In this document: positions 1-7,907 of the stretch, one piece after another
Position numbering within the stretch: position 1 is the stretch's first letter
Layout of the letters: every line of letters starts with the position of its first letter
Assembly (NCBI GenBank): GCA_016719135.1
Contig: JADKAV010000032.1
Span: forward strand, 1 to 30,333
Source of the DNA: Micrococcales bacterium
GTDB taxonomy: Bacteria; Actinomycetota; Actinomycetes; S36-B12; UBA10799
DNA length: 30,333 nt
Direction of reading: 5' to 3'
Program-made: the position numbers and the translations under genes
Notes under the pieces: model-generated
What the model was told of the DNA's origin: nothing
Database searches by the model: none
Seen by the model: only the letters and a program-made list of their open reading frames with translations

Positions 1-1
1 T

Positions 2-499
2 CCACAACTGGCGGAGGTCGCCGCCGAACACGGCGTGGGCCTGGTGTGCACCCACGCGGGTGGGCTGGCCCCCAGGACCCGGCCGCACCGGGTCGCGTAC
101 CCCGACGTGATGGCTGCGGTCGTCGATGACGTGGTGGGGCAGGCCCGTCGAGCCGTCGAGCTGGGCGTGTCATCGTCGAGCATCCTGATCGATCCCGGGC
201 ATGACTTCGGCAAGAACACCCGGCATTCCCTGGAATGCACCCGCCGCTTGCCCGAGATGGTCACCACCGGGTGGCCGGTCCTGGTCTCGTTGAGCAATAA
301 GGACTTCATCGGCGAGACACTCGACCGGCCCGTCGGCGAGCGTTTGACCGGCACGCTGGCCACCACTGCGGTGTCGGCCTGGCTCGGTGCGCGTGTCTAC
401 CGGGTCCACGAGGTGCAGGAGACCTTCGATGTGCTGCATATGGTGCAGGCGATTCAAGGCACGAGGCAACCAGCGGTGAACCGCCGCGGTTTGGCCTGA
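2..499 (+). CDS. folP: Dihydropteroate synthase family protein, C-terminal part
   Basis: This is the 3' end of a gene that starts before the window; the frame is open from base 2. The visible 165 residues form the second half of a DHPS TIM barrel. An ILIDPGHDFGKN segment corresponds to the family's conserved DPG(I/H)GFGK pterin-site region. A following VLVSLSNKDFIGE segment corresponds to the usual SRKxF(I/L)G motif, with SNKDF here. The family condenses pterin pyrophosphate with p-aminobenzoate in folate synthesis. Linkage to a LOG protein and dapE/dapD resembles the mycobacterial folP2 locus, and FolP2-type paralogues are not always active DHPS enzymes, so folate synthesis by this copy is only an inference. 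It converges on the LOG gene with a 39-bp gap. Confidence 0.85.
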   Translation, partial: PQLAEVAAEHGVGLVCTHAGGLAPRTRPHRVAYPDVMAAVVDDVVGQARRAVELGVSSSSILIDPGHDFGKNTRHSLECTRRLPEMVTTGWPVLVSLSNKDFIGETLDRPVGERLTGTLATTAVSAWLGARVYRVHEVQETFDVLHMVQAIQGTRQPAVNRRGLA

Positions 500-538
500 C
501 GCCGGGCCGGGCCCGAAAAAACCGCCACGCCGAGCCCC

Positions 539-1297
539 TCAGCCCCGGTCGACTCTTCGGATCGCTGCGATCACGTCTTCTGGATCGTCGGTCACGTGCA
601 GCAACTCGGGATCTTGGATCGCGATCTTCTCCTCGACGGCCACGGTCTGCCGGATCCAGTCCACCAGACCGGCCCAGTACTTCGTGCCGACCAGCACGAT
701 CGGGAAGGAGGTGACCTTCTGCGTCTGGACGAGCGTGAGCGCCTCGAATAGTTCGTCCAGGGTGCCGAACCCTCCGGGAAAGACGACGAAACCGTGGCTG
801 TACTTCACGAAGCAGGTCTTGCGAGCGAAGAAGTACCGGAAGTTCATTCCGATCTCCACCCACTGGTTGATGCCCTCCTCGAACGGCAGCTCGATACCCA
901 GGCCGATGCTGGTCCCGCCGGCTTCAAAGGCGCCCTTGTTGGCGGCCTCCATGATGCCCGGGCCACCGCCGGTGATGACCGCATAACCGGCACCAACCAG
1001 GCGCGCACCGACGTCCTCGGCCGTGGCGTATTCCGGGTGGTCGCGCGGGGTGCGGGCGCTACCGAACACCGAAATCGCCGGGCCCACGTTGGCCATGGCC
1101 GCGAAACCCTCGACAAACTCCGCCTGAATGCGCAGGACGCGCCACGGATCTGTGTGAACCCAGTCCCCGGAAGCGCGGCTGTCCAGCAATCGTTGGTCGG
1201 TGGTTGATCCTTTGGCACGGTTCCCACGCAAGACCACTGGACCCCGGTGGCGTTGCGGTGAGGGCGGAGGATGCCGGTCGCCTGAGGAACTGTTCAT
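539..1297 (-). CDS. LOG family protein (TIGR00730-type Rossmann fold)
   Basis: The 252-residue product has the LOG/lysine-decarboxylase-like fold: an ISVFGSAR strand near residues 75-82, a glycine-rich VITGGGPGIMEAAN loop at about 107-120, and the signature PGGFGTLDE at 174-182, preceded by an arginine/lysine pair (RK, about 159-160). Characterised LOG proteins are cytokinin riboside 5'-monophosphate phosphoribohydrolases that cleave the N-glycosidic bond of nucleotide monophosphates. The physiological substrate in actinobacteria is often unknown, so I stop at family level. The start at 1297 was chosen because a TACGGT box lies 7 nt upstream; an in-frame GTG further upstream would only add non-conserved residues. 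About 55 N-terminal residues before the fold are polar and low in conservation. It lies downstream of the muramidase gene on the same strand but has its own promoter. Confidence 0.88.
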   Translation of the reverse strand: MNSSSGDRHPPPSPQRHRGPVVLRGNRAKGSTTDQRLLDSRASGDWVHTDPWRVLRIQAEFVEGFAAMANVGPAISVFGSARTPRDHPEYATAEDVGARLVGAGYAVITGGGPGIMEAANKGAFEAGGTSIGLGIELPFEEGINQWVEIGMNFRYFFARKTCFVKYSHGFVVFPGGFGTLDELFEALTLVQTQKVTSFPIVLVGTKYWAGLVDWIRQTVAVEEKIAIQDPELLHVTDDPEDVIAAIRRVDRG

Positions 1298-1304
1298 GCT
1301 CACA

Positions 1305-1310
1305 ACCGTA
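1305..1310 (-). promoter_or_regulatory. -10 box of the LOG gene (leaderless)
   Basis: TACGGT on the minus strand is followed by 7 nt and then ATG at 1297. No Shine-Dalgarno sequence is present, so the transcript probably starts at the start codon. The TANNNT-N6/7-start layout recurs across the window. Confidence 0.6.
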
Positions 1311-1367
1311 GGACGGACCACCGGTCCCACAACAGCACCGGTAGCGGCACAGCGTCGGCTGGAACTC

Positions 1368-2264
1368 CTAGCCAGCAGACGGCGCGGACGCCGTGGGAGA
1401 CGGCGACGGCGGTTGCTCGGTGAGCGGGATGTCGTAGCGCTCGGCCGCTTTCGGTTTCAGACCTGCCTCAGCCAGTAGCTCCTGACCCGTCCCGCGGTAG
1501 ACGTTCAGATCCAGATCGCGCGACCCGGACCCGGGCAATCGACCGGTGGACGTGAATTGCCAGATCCGCGCATGGTCGGCCGGCCAGCCCCTGACCTGCA
1601 TGGGCCGATCCTTCAGGAACAGCCCCCAGTTGGCGTGCCACAGCGGGAAGCGCAGAAGCCGCGGGTCGGGCAGCAGACGACGTTCCATGTAGCGGGTGTA
1701 GGAGTAGAACCACGGTGTGCGCCCCGTGCGCTTCTCCACGGTGCGCAACCACGCGATCGACCAGCGGGTCAGATCCGCCTTGCCCAAACGGGTGGCTTCT
1801 GTTTCCAGATCCAGGGCCAGTGGCAGGTGACCGGGACGAAGCCGCCCTCCGACCCGGGCCACGGCTTTACGCGCCTGGGCTCGGGCGTCACGCACGACGC
1901 GACGCCGGTCGCTGGTCGGCGTCGCGTAGTAGTAGGCACCGACCAGCACGCCTGCCCGCTTGGCGGCCCGCTTGTCCCGCCAGTACCAGTAGCCTGCTTC
2001 GGCGTGCGCCGAGCGGGACGTGTCGCCGGCCTTGATGACGGCGAACCGGACACCCTTGCGCTGAAGCTTCCTGAAGTCCAGCCGACCAGGGCCGATGTGC
2101 TGCCACCGGGAGACATCGACTCCGCGGATCTGGGTCAGACCCTGGTGGGCCCAGGACGTCGCTTTCGGTTTGGGCTTCCACACAGCCGTGCCGGGGGCGT
2201 AGGCCGTCACCGTCACGGCTGCGGTCAGTCCGGCCACGCCCAGGCCTATCAGCGCCTGCTTCAC
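1368..2264 (-). CDS. Exported GH25-family muramidase (lysozyme)
   Basis: The 298-residue protein starts with a hydrophobic signal or anchor segment (about residues 4-25). A glycoside hydrolase 25 domain follows: it opens with GVDVSRWQH (Asp about 50), continues with FAVIKAGD and VGAYYYA strands, and carries the LALDLET acidic pair expected at the active site. Late elements are WFYSYTRYME, LWHANWG and a terminal WQFTSTG...LDLNVY strand. GH25 enzymes hydrolyse the MurNAc-GlcNAc bond of peptidoglycan. The C-terminus is a short Pro/Ser-rich tail. I prefer the GTG at 2264 over the GTG at 2273 because it gives a GTGA overlap with the repaired 3' end of dapE, implying translational coupling to dapE. 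A role in cell-wall turnover outside the membrane is inferred. Confidence 0.88.
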   Translation of the reverse strand: MKQALIGLGVAGLTAAVTVTAYAPGTAVWKPKPKATSWAHQGLTQIRGVDVSRWQHIGPGRLDFRKLQRKGVRFAVIKAGDTSRSAHAEAGYWYWRDKRAAKRAGVLVGAYYYATPTSDRRRVVRDARAQARKAVARVGGRLRPGHLPLALDLETEATRLGKADLTRWSIAWLRTVEKRTGRTPWFYSYTRYMERRLLPDPRLLRFPLWHANWGLFLKDRPMQVRGWPADHARIWQFTSTGRLPGSGSRDLDLNVYRGTGQELLAEAGLKPKAAERYDIPLTEQPPSPSPTASAPSAG

Positions 2265-2288
2265 CGCAACCACTCGATCATCTGCTGC

Positions 2289-3314
2289 TCACACCGGCGC
2301 AGGTGCTCGATCGGCAGCGTATTCACCTCGGGTGTGGGCCAGTGAGGGATCCCCCGGCCCGAAGTTGACCGCCGGAATCCCCAGTGCCGAGAAGCGGGAG
2401 ACATCGGTCCAGCCGAACTTCGGACGGACCTGCGAACCGGTCGCGGCCAGGAAGGCCGCCGCCGCGGGGTGCGACAGGCCCGGCAATGCCCCGGGGGAGT
2501 TGTCGACGATCTCGATCGGGTAACCGTCGAACACCTCCTGCATGTGGTGATGGGCCTGCTCCGGCGAGCGGTCCGGCGCGTACCGGTAGTTGACGGTCAC
2601 CACACACGCATCGGGGATGACATTGGTCGCTACGCCCCCCTCGATGCCGACCGCGTTGAGCCCCTCCCGGTACTGCAAGCCGTCAATGAGCGGGCTGCGC
2701 GACTCGTAGGCGTTGAGCCGGTTGAGGATGTCCGCCGCAGCGTGGATCGCGTTGCTGCCCAACCACGATCTCGCGGAGTGGGAACGCTCCCCCGAGGTCC
2801 GCACGTAGGCGCGCAACGTGCCCTGGCAGCCCGCCTCGACCCCGGCGCTGCTCGGTTCCATCAAGACGGCGAAATCAGCCTCGATCAACTCGGGGTGGGC
2901 TTGTGCCAGAAGGCGCAAACCGTTGGCCTCGTCGTCGATCTCCTCACATTCGTAGAACACGTAGGTGACGTCCCGGGATGGGGCGACCAGGTCGTACGCG
3001 CAGCGCAGCGCCACCGCGACGCCGCCCTTCATGTCGTTGGCCCCAAGGCCGTAGAGGTTGCCGTCGGCGATGTGGTGCGGCAGGTTGTCAGCGGCCGGCA
3101 CAGTGTCCAGATGACCGCCGAGAACAACGCGCTCGTCACGCCCCAGCTGGGTACGGGCGACCACCGTGTTGCCGAACCGGGTGACGCTCAGATGTGAGCA
3201 GGCGCCCAGCGCGACCTCGACCTCGTCAGCGATCCGCTGCTCGTGGCGGGACTCGCTGGGAATATCCACCAGGGCGGCCGTCAGGTCGACCACATCGGCA
3301 CTCAGATTCAGCAT
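2289..3314 (-). CDS. dapE: Succinyl-diaminopimelate desuccinylase, 3' end apparently frameshifted
   Basis: DapE is an M20-family zinc hydrolase that removes succinate from N-succinyl-LL-diaminopimelate in lysine/peptidoglycan synthesis. The 341 residues show the full metal site: GGHLDTVP (His68, Asp70), GANDMKGG (Asp94), YECEEID (Glu124/Glu125), a MEPSSAGVEAG segment with the next Glu ligand, and AHTRGEY near the end with the last His. The ATG at 3314 follows a TACTGT box by 6 nt. The literal frame ends in a non-family tail (AADRAPAPV). One extra base near 2315-2318 seems responsible: in the next frame, right after GEY, the sequence reads PIEHLRRCEQQMIEWLR and stops at 2261, overlapping the muramidase GTG as GTGA. 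That tail looks like a normal DapE C-terminus. The catalytic residues precede the break. It is divergent from dapD. Confidence 0.92.
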   Translation of the reverse strand: MLNLSADVVDLTAALVDIPSESRHEQRIADEVEVALGACSHLSVTRFGNTVVARTQLGRDERVVLGGHLDTVPAADNLPHHIADGNLYGLGANDMKGGVAVALRCAYDLVAPSRDVTYVFYECEEIDDEANGLRLLAQAHPELIEADFAVLMEPSSAGVEAGCQGTLRAYVRTSGERSHSARSWLGSNAIHAAADILNRLNAYESRSPLIDGLQYREGLNAVGIEGGVATNVIPDACVVTVNYRYAPDRSPEQAHHHMQEVFDGYPIEIVDNSPGALPGLSHPAAAAFLAATGSQVRPKFGWTDVSRFSALGIPAVNFGPGDPSLAHTRGEYAADRAPAPV

Positions 3315-3320
3315 CAATCC

Positions 3321-3326
3321 ACAGTA
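3321..3326 (-). promoter_or_regulatory. -10 box of dapE (leaderless)
   Basis: TACTGT on the minus strand lies 6 nt before the ATG at 3314. The 132-bp dapE/dapD intergenic region contains both divergent promoters. Confidence 0.6.
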
Positions 3327-3434
3327 GGTGCACCTGCTGTGACCCGTGCGGGCATGTCCCGATCCACGCTCCGAGCGGGCAAGTCGGACGGTGGAACAGG
3401 CGGGTGGGTGGGGCCGCTCATGGGGTGGCAGTGG

Positions 3435-3440
3435 CAGGCT
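3435..3440 (+). promoter_or_regulatory. Probable -10 box of dapD (leaderless, CAGGCT)
   Basis: CAGGCT is one base away from TANNNT and sits 6 nt before the ATG at 3447, the same geometry as the other leaderless genes here. The first base departs from consensus, so confidence is lower. Confidence 0.4.
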
Positions 3441-3446
3441 TGGGCC

Positions 3447-4370
3447 ATGCTCAACACTTCCGCCGCAAGCGGCATCGGCCTGGCCACGATCAGCGGTCAA
3501 ACCGTCCTCGACGTCTGGTACCCGCAGCCGGGACTGACCGCTCTGCCGCAGAATCCGGCCGATCTTTCCACGGCGATCGACCACGATCAGATCCGTGACG
3601 TTCGCGTGGAGACCGTGGTCACCGTGATCGACGATCTGTCGCAGCCGCCCGTCGACACCGCGGATGTCTACTTACGCCTGCACTTGTTGTCCCACCGGCT
3701 GGTGACCCCGCGGTCCATCAACCTGGAAGGGGTCTTCGGCCTGTTGCCCAACGTGGTGTGGACGACCGCCGGGCCGGTGGCCCTGGAAGAACTGGACACC
3801 ACCAGAATGCGCGCCCGGTCCCACCGCCAGCACATCACCGTGCTCAGCGTGGACAAGTTCCCGCGGATGGTCGACTACGTGGTCCCGAGCGGGGTGCGGA
3901 TCGCCGACGGCGATCGTGTGCGGCTCGGCGCGCACCTGGCATCAGGCACCACCGTGATGCAAGAAGGGTTCTGCAATTTCAACGCCGGCACCCTCGGCGC
4001 ATCCATGGTCGAGGGCCGCATCTCTGCCGGGGTCGTGGTCGGGGATGGCACCGACGTGGGCGGTGGAGCGTCCATCATGGGCACCCTGTCAGGCGGCGGC
4101 AGCGAGGTCATCACCATCGGGCAGGGATGCCTGATCGGCGCCAACGCCGGGGTGGGCATCTCGCTGGGTGACGGATGCATCGTGGAGGCGGGCTGCTACG
4201 TGACCGCCGGATCCAAACTCACCACTCCAGAGGGCGATGTGGTCAAAGCGCGCGAACTTTCAGGCCAGCCCGGGTGGTTGTTCCGGCGCAACTCGGTGAC
4301 CGGTGCGCTCGAGGCGGTTCGCAGGTCCGGCAGCTGGGGCGAGCTGAACGCCGACCTGCACAAGAACTGA
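3447..4370 (+). CDS. dapD: Tetrahydrodipicolinate N-succinyltransferase
   Basis: The enzyme transfers succinate from succinyl-CoA to tetrahydrodipicolinate, starting the succinylase branch of meso-diaminopimelate synthesis. The 307-residue sequence is of the actinobacterial DapD type: a GIGLATISG start, YLRLHLLSHRLV, the strongly conserved VDKFPRMVDYVVP, then a left-handed beta-helix region with RLGAHLASGTTVM, GTLGASMVEGRISAGVVVG and SIMGTLSGGG, and VKARELSG near the C-terminus. The length is close to the mycobacterial enzyme. The ATG at 3447 was chosen because it fits the family N-terminus and the upstream box. It is divergent from dapE, whose product acts two steps later in the pathway (with DapC between), and convergent with gltA (19-bp gap). 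Confidence 0.95.
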   Translation: MLNTSAASGIGLATISGQTVLDVWYPQPGLTALPQNPADLSTAIDHDQIRDVRVETVVTVIDDLSQPPVDTADVYLRLHLLSHRLVTPRSINLEGVFGLLPNVVWTTAGPVALEELDTTRMRARSHRQHITVLSVDKFPRMVDYVVPSGVRIADGDRVRLGAHLASGTTVMQEGFCNFNAGTLGASMVEGRISAGVVVGDGTDVGGGASIMGTLSGGGSEVITIGQGCLIGANAGVGISLGDGCIVEAGCYVTAGSKLTTPEGDVVKARELSGQPGWLFRRNSVTGALEAVRRSGSWGELNADLHKN

Positions 4371-4389
4371 CGCGGTCAGCAGCGCCGTG

Positions 4390-5673
4390 TCAGCGTTGTC
4401 CGATCGGTAGATAGTCCCGTTCGGTGGCCCCGACGTAGACCTGCCGCGGCCGACCGATCTTCGTCTGCGGATCCTTGATCATCTCGCGCCACTGAGCGAT
4501 CCAGCCAGGCAGGCGACCCAGCGCGAACAGCACGGTGAACATGCGGGTCGGGAAGCCCATCGCCCGATAGATGAGGCCGGTGTAGAAGTCCACATTCGGG
4601 TACAGCTTGCGCTCGATGAAGAACTCGTCGGCCAGCGCGACCTCTTCGAGGCGCTGCGCGATCTCGAACAGCGGATCGTCCACCTTCAAGTGCTCGAAGA
4701 GCTCGCCGGCGGTCTTGCGCACGATGGCTGCTCGGGGGTCGTAGTTCTTGTAAACGCGGTGCCCGAACCCCATCAGCTTGACCCCGTCTTCCCGGTTCTT
4801 CACACGGTTGACGAAGTCGTCGACGTTGTCGTCGGAGTCACGGATCGATTCCAGCATCTCGAGGGCGGCCTGATTCGCTCCTCCGTGCAGGGGGCCGAAC
4901 AATGCGTTGACGCCGGCCGACACCGACGCGAACAGGTTCGCATGCGACGAACCCACCAGGCGCACCGTTGAGGTCGAACAGTTCTGCTCATGATCGGCGT
5001 GCAGAAGAAGCAGCAGGTCCACGGCCTTCGCGACAACCGGATCGTTCACATACGGTTCCGCGGGCCAGCCGAAGGTCATGCGCAGGAACCCCTCGACGAG
5101 GTTCAGTGAGTTGTCCGGGTACAACAGCGGCTGTCCGAGCGACTTGCGGTAGGCATACGCGGCGATGGTCGGCAGCTTCGCCAGCAACCGGTGCGTGGAG
5201 ATCTCCACCTCGTCGTCGTCGAACGGATCGAGGCTGTCCTGGTAGAACGTCGACAGTGCGCTCACGGCACTGGACAGCACGGGCATCGGATGGGCGTCAC
5301 GCGGGAATCCATCGAAGAACCTGCGCAGGTCCTCGTGCAGGATGGTGTGCATCCGCAGTCGCTGGTCGAACGCCGTCAGTTCTTCGGAGGTGGGCAACTC
5401 CCCGTAGATCAGCAGGTAGGACGTCTCCAGGTAAGTAGATTTTTCAGCGAGTTGTTCGATGGGATAACCCCGGTAACGCAGGATGCCCGCATTACCGTCG
5501 ATATAGGTGATCGCCGAGGTGCAGGCCGCCGTGTTGACGAATCCTTCGTCGAGGGCGACAGCCCCCGTGGTGGCTAGCAACTTGGAGACACTCAGGCCGG
5601 ATTCCCCATCTGTGGCGGGGACGACAGGAAGATCCAGTTGGACATCTGGGCCGTTCAGTACGTATTCGCTCAC
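4390..5673 (-). CDS. gltA: Citrate synthase (type II-like, hexameric-type length)
   Basis: It condenses oxaloacetate with acetyl-CoA at the entry to the TCA cycle. The 427-residue sequence contains GILRYRGYPIEQLAEKST, the HADHEQNCSTSTVRL block, the first catalytic His in PLHGGANQA, the second in GFGHRVYKNYDPRA, and the catalytic Asp in YPNVDFYTG, followed by FALGRLPGWIAQW. It resembles mycobacterial GltA2. The start is taken as GTG at 5673, because TAGCGT lies exactly 7 nt upstream; the GTG at 5682 would add three residues and has no equivalent signal. A purine-rich GGAGGG sits too close to the start to act as a normal ribosome binding site. The gene stands alone, with 674 bp of non-coding sequence towards dapC upstream. 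Confidence 0.96.
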   Translation of the reverse strand: MSEYVLNGPDVQLDLPVVPATDGESGLSVSKLLATTGAVALDEGFVNTAACTSAITYIDGNAGILRYRGYPIEQLAEKSTYLETSYLLIYGELPTSEELTAFDQRLRMHTILHEDLRRFFDGFPRDAHPMPVLSSAVSALSTFYQDSLDPFDDDEVEISTHRLLAKLPTIAAYAYRKSLGQPLLYPDNSLNLVEGFLRMTFGWPAEPYVNDPVVAKAVDLLLLLHADHEQNCSTSTVRLVGSSHANLFASVSAGVNALFGPLHGGANQAALEMLESIRDSDDNVDDFVNRVKNREDGVKLMGFGHRVYKNYDPRAAIVRKTAGELFEHLKVDDPLFEIAQRLEEVALADEFFIERKLYPNVDFYTGLIYRAMGFPTRMFTVLFALGRLPGWIAQWREMIKDPQTKIGRPRQVYVGATERDYLPIGQR

Positions 5674-5680
5674 ACCCTCC

Positions 5681-5686
5681 ACGCTA
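5681..5686 (-). promoter_or_regulatory. -10 box of gltA (leaderless)
   Basis: TAGCGT on the minus strand is followed by GGAGGGT and the GTG at 5673. This spacing decides between two nearby GTG codons. Confidence 0.5.
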
Positions 5687-5952
5687 GTCGGGCGACGTCG
5701 GGCGCGCGGCCACCGCCTGCCGATTGCCCGGAGGGAATCGGGTCACATGATCGCGAACGCCGACCTGAGAGCGTCCGGTCGCTTGGTGGTTGTCGGGCCA
5801 GTGCGATCGGTGACGGTCTCGATGGCGGGGTGGCCGCCTTTCTGTTGCATGAAGAGCTGGTTTCGGCACGCGCGGGGCGGTTCTCAGCTTGGGTTTAACG
5901 GCGCGACCACGTAGCTCAAGCGGGAGGCTCGGGCGCCGCGCCGACCCACGGA

Positions 5953-6061
5953 CGTTGGACTTGGGTACACGCGTTGGAGAACGGTACAGACGTTGGAGAT
6001 CCACCGGCCGCGCAACTCCAACGGCCGTGCGCTTGTCCAACGTCCGTACACAACTCCAACG
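5953..6061. repeat. Symmetric array of six 7-bp boxes (copy 1)
   Basis: CGTTGGA occurs at 5953, 5972 and 5991, and its reverse complement TCCAACG at 6017, 6036 and 6055. Within each half the period is exactly 19 bp, and all three pairs are symmetric about base 6007. Spacers also pair partly (a GTAC core recurs). The result is a 109-bp interrupted palindrome able to fold as a long hairpin or cruciform, or to bind a protein at regularly spaced sites. No coding sequence explains it. It lies in the 5683-6356 gap between gltA and dapC; apart from this array and its copy I see no gene in that gap. Confidence 0.85.
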
Positions 6062-6091
6062 CCTACGCCGGGGCTCCCGCCGGCCCACAGA

Positions 6092-6200
6092 CGTGAGACT
6101 TAGGTACACGCGTTGGAGAACCGTACAGACGTTGGAGATCCACCGGCCGCGCAACTCCAACGGCCGTGCGCTTGTCCAACGTCCGTACACAACGCCGACG
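6092..6200. repeat. Symmetric box array (copy 2 of the 139-bp tandem duplication)
   Basis: The stretch 5945-6073 recurs at 6084-6212 with an offset of 139 bp and seven base differences by my count. The four inner boxes are unchanged (6111, 6130, 6156, 6175). Both outermost boxes have changed (CGTGAGA at 6092 and GCCGACG at 6194), so the outer pair has degenerated on both sides while the inner palindrome is kept. Confidence 0.85.
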
Positions 6201-6356
6201 CCTACGCCGGGGACGGAGGCAGGATGCAGAAGGGCTCGGCGTTTTTGGGCCGGGGTTGCGGACAGTTCGTTCCAGAGCCAATCGGAGGAAGCCTTCAGCC
6301 GAGTCTGGAAAATCCGGCGGAGCCTGAATCTCCCAGAGCCCACGCACAAAGGTGAG

Positions 6357-7412
6357 TCAGGACAGCCGAGTGGCTGCCCGCGCCACGTCCGCGTCACTGG
6401 CCGTCAGGGCGACCCGGACGTGCTCGCGTCCGCCTTCGCCGTAGAAATCCCCGGGCGCCACCAGGATCCCGCGCTGCGCCAACCAGGAGACGGTGTCCCA
6501 GCAGCGCTCCCCGCGCGTGGCCCAGAGGTAGAGTCCGGCCTCGGACCCGTCGATGTGAAAGCCTGCGGCCGTCAGACTGTCCCGCAGCAACAACCGCCGC
6601 CGGCCATACCGCTCGCGTTGGGCCTGCACGTGCGCATCGTCGCGCAGCGCAGCCGTCGCCGCGGCCTGCACGGGTAGCGGCACCATCATCCCGGCGTGCT
6701 TGCGCACTGCCAGCAAGCGGCCTGTGAGGTCAGGGTCCCCCACCGCGAAACCGAACCGGTAGCCGGCCATGTTGGAGCGCTTCGACAGCGAATGGACGGC
6801 GAGGAGGCCGCGGTGGTCGCCTCCGCACACATCGGGGTGCAGGATCGATACGGGTTGCGCATCCCATCCAAGTTCGATGTAGCACTCGTCGCTGACAACG
6901 ACGGTTCCCTGCTTGCGAGCTGAGGCGACCACGTCCCGCAGTTGTTCCACCGACATCACCTCCCCGGTCGGGTTCGCCGGTGAGTTCAACCACGTGAGAG
7001 CTGCGGGTTGTCCGACGTCCACCGTGCGACAGCCCGCGATCAGTGCACCCACGACGTAAGTGGGATAGGCGACCGCAGGCGAGGCCACGGCATCGGCGGA
7101 GCCCAGACCCAGCAGTGTCGGCAGCCAGGCGACAAACTCCTTGGTCCCTATCAGCGGCAGTACATCTGCCGGCGACGCGTCCACCCCCAGCCTTCGGGAC
7201 AGCCAGTCGGTGACGGCGACCCGCACCGCATCGGTTCCGTGGACCGTAGGGTAGCCGGGAGCGTCGGCTGCGTCCGCGAGTGCAGTGCGGACAATCTCGG
7301 GAGTGGGGTCTACCGGCGTCCCCACCGACAGATCAACCATTCCTCCCGGTACCCGCGATGCCAGTTCCTTCGCACCCGCCAACCGGTCCCAGGGAAAATC
7401 GGGCAGTTGCAC
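6357..7412 (-). CDS. dapC: N-succinyldiaminopimelate aminotransferase
   Basis: This is a PLP-dependent class I/II aminotransferase of 351 residues, which I assign to the DapC step (glutamate-dependent amination in diaminopimelate synthesis) because it directly follows an FdxC-type ferredoxin gene, as in mycobacteria, and because dapD and dapE lie nearby. Visible motifs are GYPTVHGT near residue 53, NSPANPTG at 143-150, the cofactor Asp in VVVSDECY (about 175), and the Schiff-base lysine in SLSKRSNMAGYRFGF (Lys211). The start is GTG at 7412, beginning V/M-QLPDFPWDRL; it lies 4 bp after the fdxC stop, so the two genes are very likely co-translated. A longer in-frame extension overlaps fdxC and is not conserved-looking. 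Family assignment is firm; the exact substrate is inferred. Confidence 0.9.
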   Translation of the reverse strand: MQLPDFPWDRLAGAKELASRVPGGMVDLSVGTPVDPTPEIVRTALADAADAPGYPTVHGTDAVRVAVTDWLSRRLGVDASPADVLPLIGTKEFVAWLPTLLGLGSADAVASPAVAYPTYVVGALIAGCRTVDVGQPAALTWLNSPANPTGEVMSVEQLRDVVASARKQGTVVVSDECYIELGWDAQPVSILHPDVCGGDHRGLLAVHSLSKRSNMAGYRFGFAVGDPDLTGRLLAVRKHAGMMVPLPVQAAATAALRDDAHVQAQRERYGRRRLLLRDSLTAAGFHIDGSEAGLYLWATRGERCWDTVSWLAQRGILVAPGDFYGEGGREHVRVALTASDADVARAATRLS

Positions 7413-7416
7413 GCCC

Positions 7417-7743
7417 TTACTCGTCGTGCTGCTGCGGTGGCAGATTCGCGACCAGGTCGACGTCGTGGTCGATCTTGCCCATCTTGGTCGCGCCGCCGGG
7501 AGATCCGATGTCCTTGAAGAAGTCCACGTTCGCCTGGGTGTACTCCGACCATTCCTCCGGGACGTCGTCCTCGTAGTAGATGGCCTCCACCGGGCAGACC
7601 GGCTCGCAGGCCCCGCAGTCCACGCACTCGTCGGGGTGAATGTAGAGCATCCGCTCACCCTCGTAGATGCAGTCGACCGGACACTCATCGACACATGCAC
7701 GGTCTTTGAGGTCGACACACGGCAGAGCGATGATGTACGTCAC
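7417..7743 (-). CDS. fdxC: 7Fe ferredoxin, FdxC type
   Basis: The 108-residue electron carrier has the cysteine pattern of a [3Fe-4S][4Fe-4S] ferredoxin: Cys9, Cys17, Cys21 and Cys50 fit the 3Fe cluster, and Cys25, Cys40, Cys43 and Cys46 the 4Fe cluster, each one residue displaced from the Azotobacter FdI pattern. Prolines follow Cys21 and Cys50 as expected. The C-terminal 45 residues include EEWSEYTQAN and FFKDIGSPGGA, typical of this actinobacterial group. Translation starts at GTG 7743; a GAAAGG Shine-Dalgarno lies 7 nt upstream, unlike the leaderless genes around it. It precedes dapC by 4 bp. Electron partners cannot be deduced from sequence alone. Confidence 0.95.
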   Translation of the reverse strand: MTYIIALPCVDLKDRACVDECPVDCIYEGERMLYIHPDECVDCGACEPVCPVEAIYYEDDVPEEWSEYTQANVDFFKDIGSPGGATKMGKIDHDVDLVANLPPQQHDE

Positions 7744-7907
7744 GGCTGAACCTTTCTCGCATCAGAACGAACCCTTGGCTCAAGGCTATAGCGCTCTCGG
7801 CGATCGTGGGCACCCTGCATCGGCTGTCGTCAGGCACAGGGGGGTTTTGTGGTGTTTTGGCACGGGAATTGGCACTGACGCCGGCCTGCGCCCCGAAGTC
7901 CTGCTGC

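Noticed and set aside
499..540. Rho-independent terminator between the folP-like and LOG genes (CGGGC/GCCCG stem beside an A-run)
   Set aside because: The stem is only 5 bp and the A-run is on the wrong side for either transcript to give a proper U-tail.
5945..6212. CRISPR array
   Set aside because: There are only two large units, the repeats are inverted within each unit, and spacers are not unique; no cas genes are nearby.
5889..6677. An open frame running through the box arrays into the 3' end of dapC
   Set aside because: The sequence is explained by the palindromic repeats and the antisense of dapC; no start signal and no family motif are seen.
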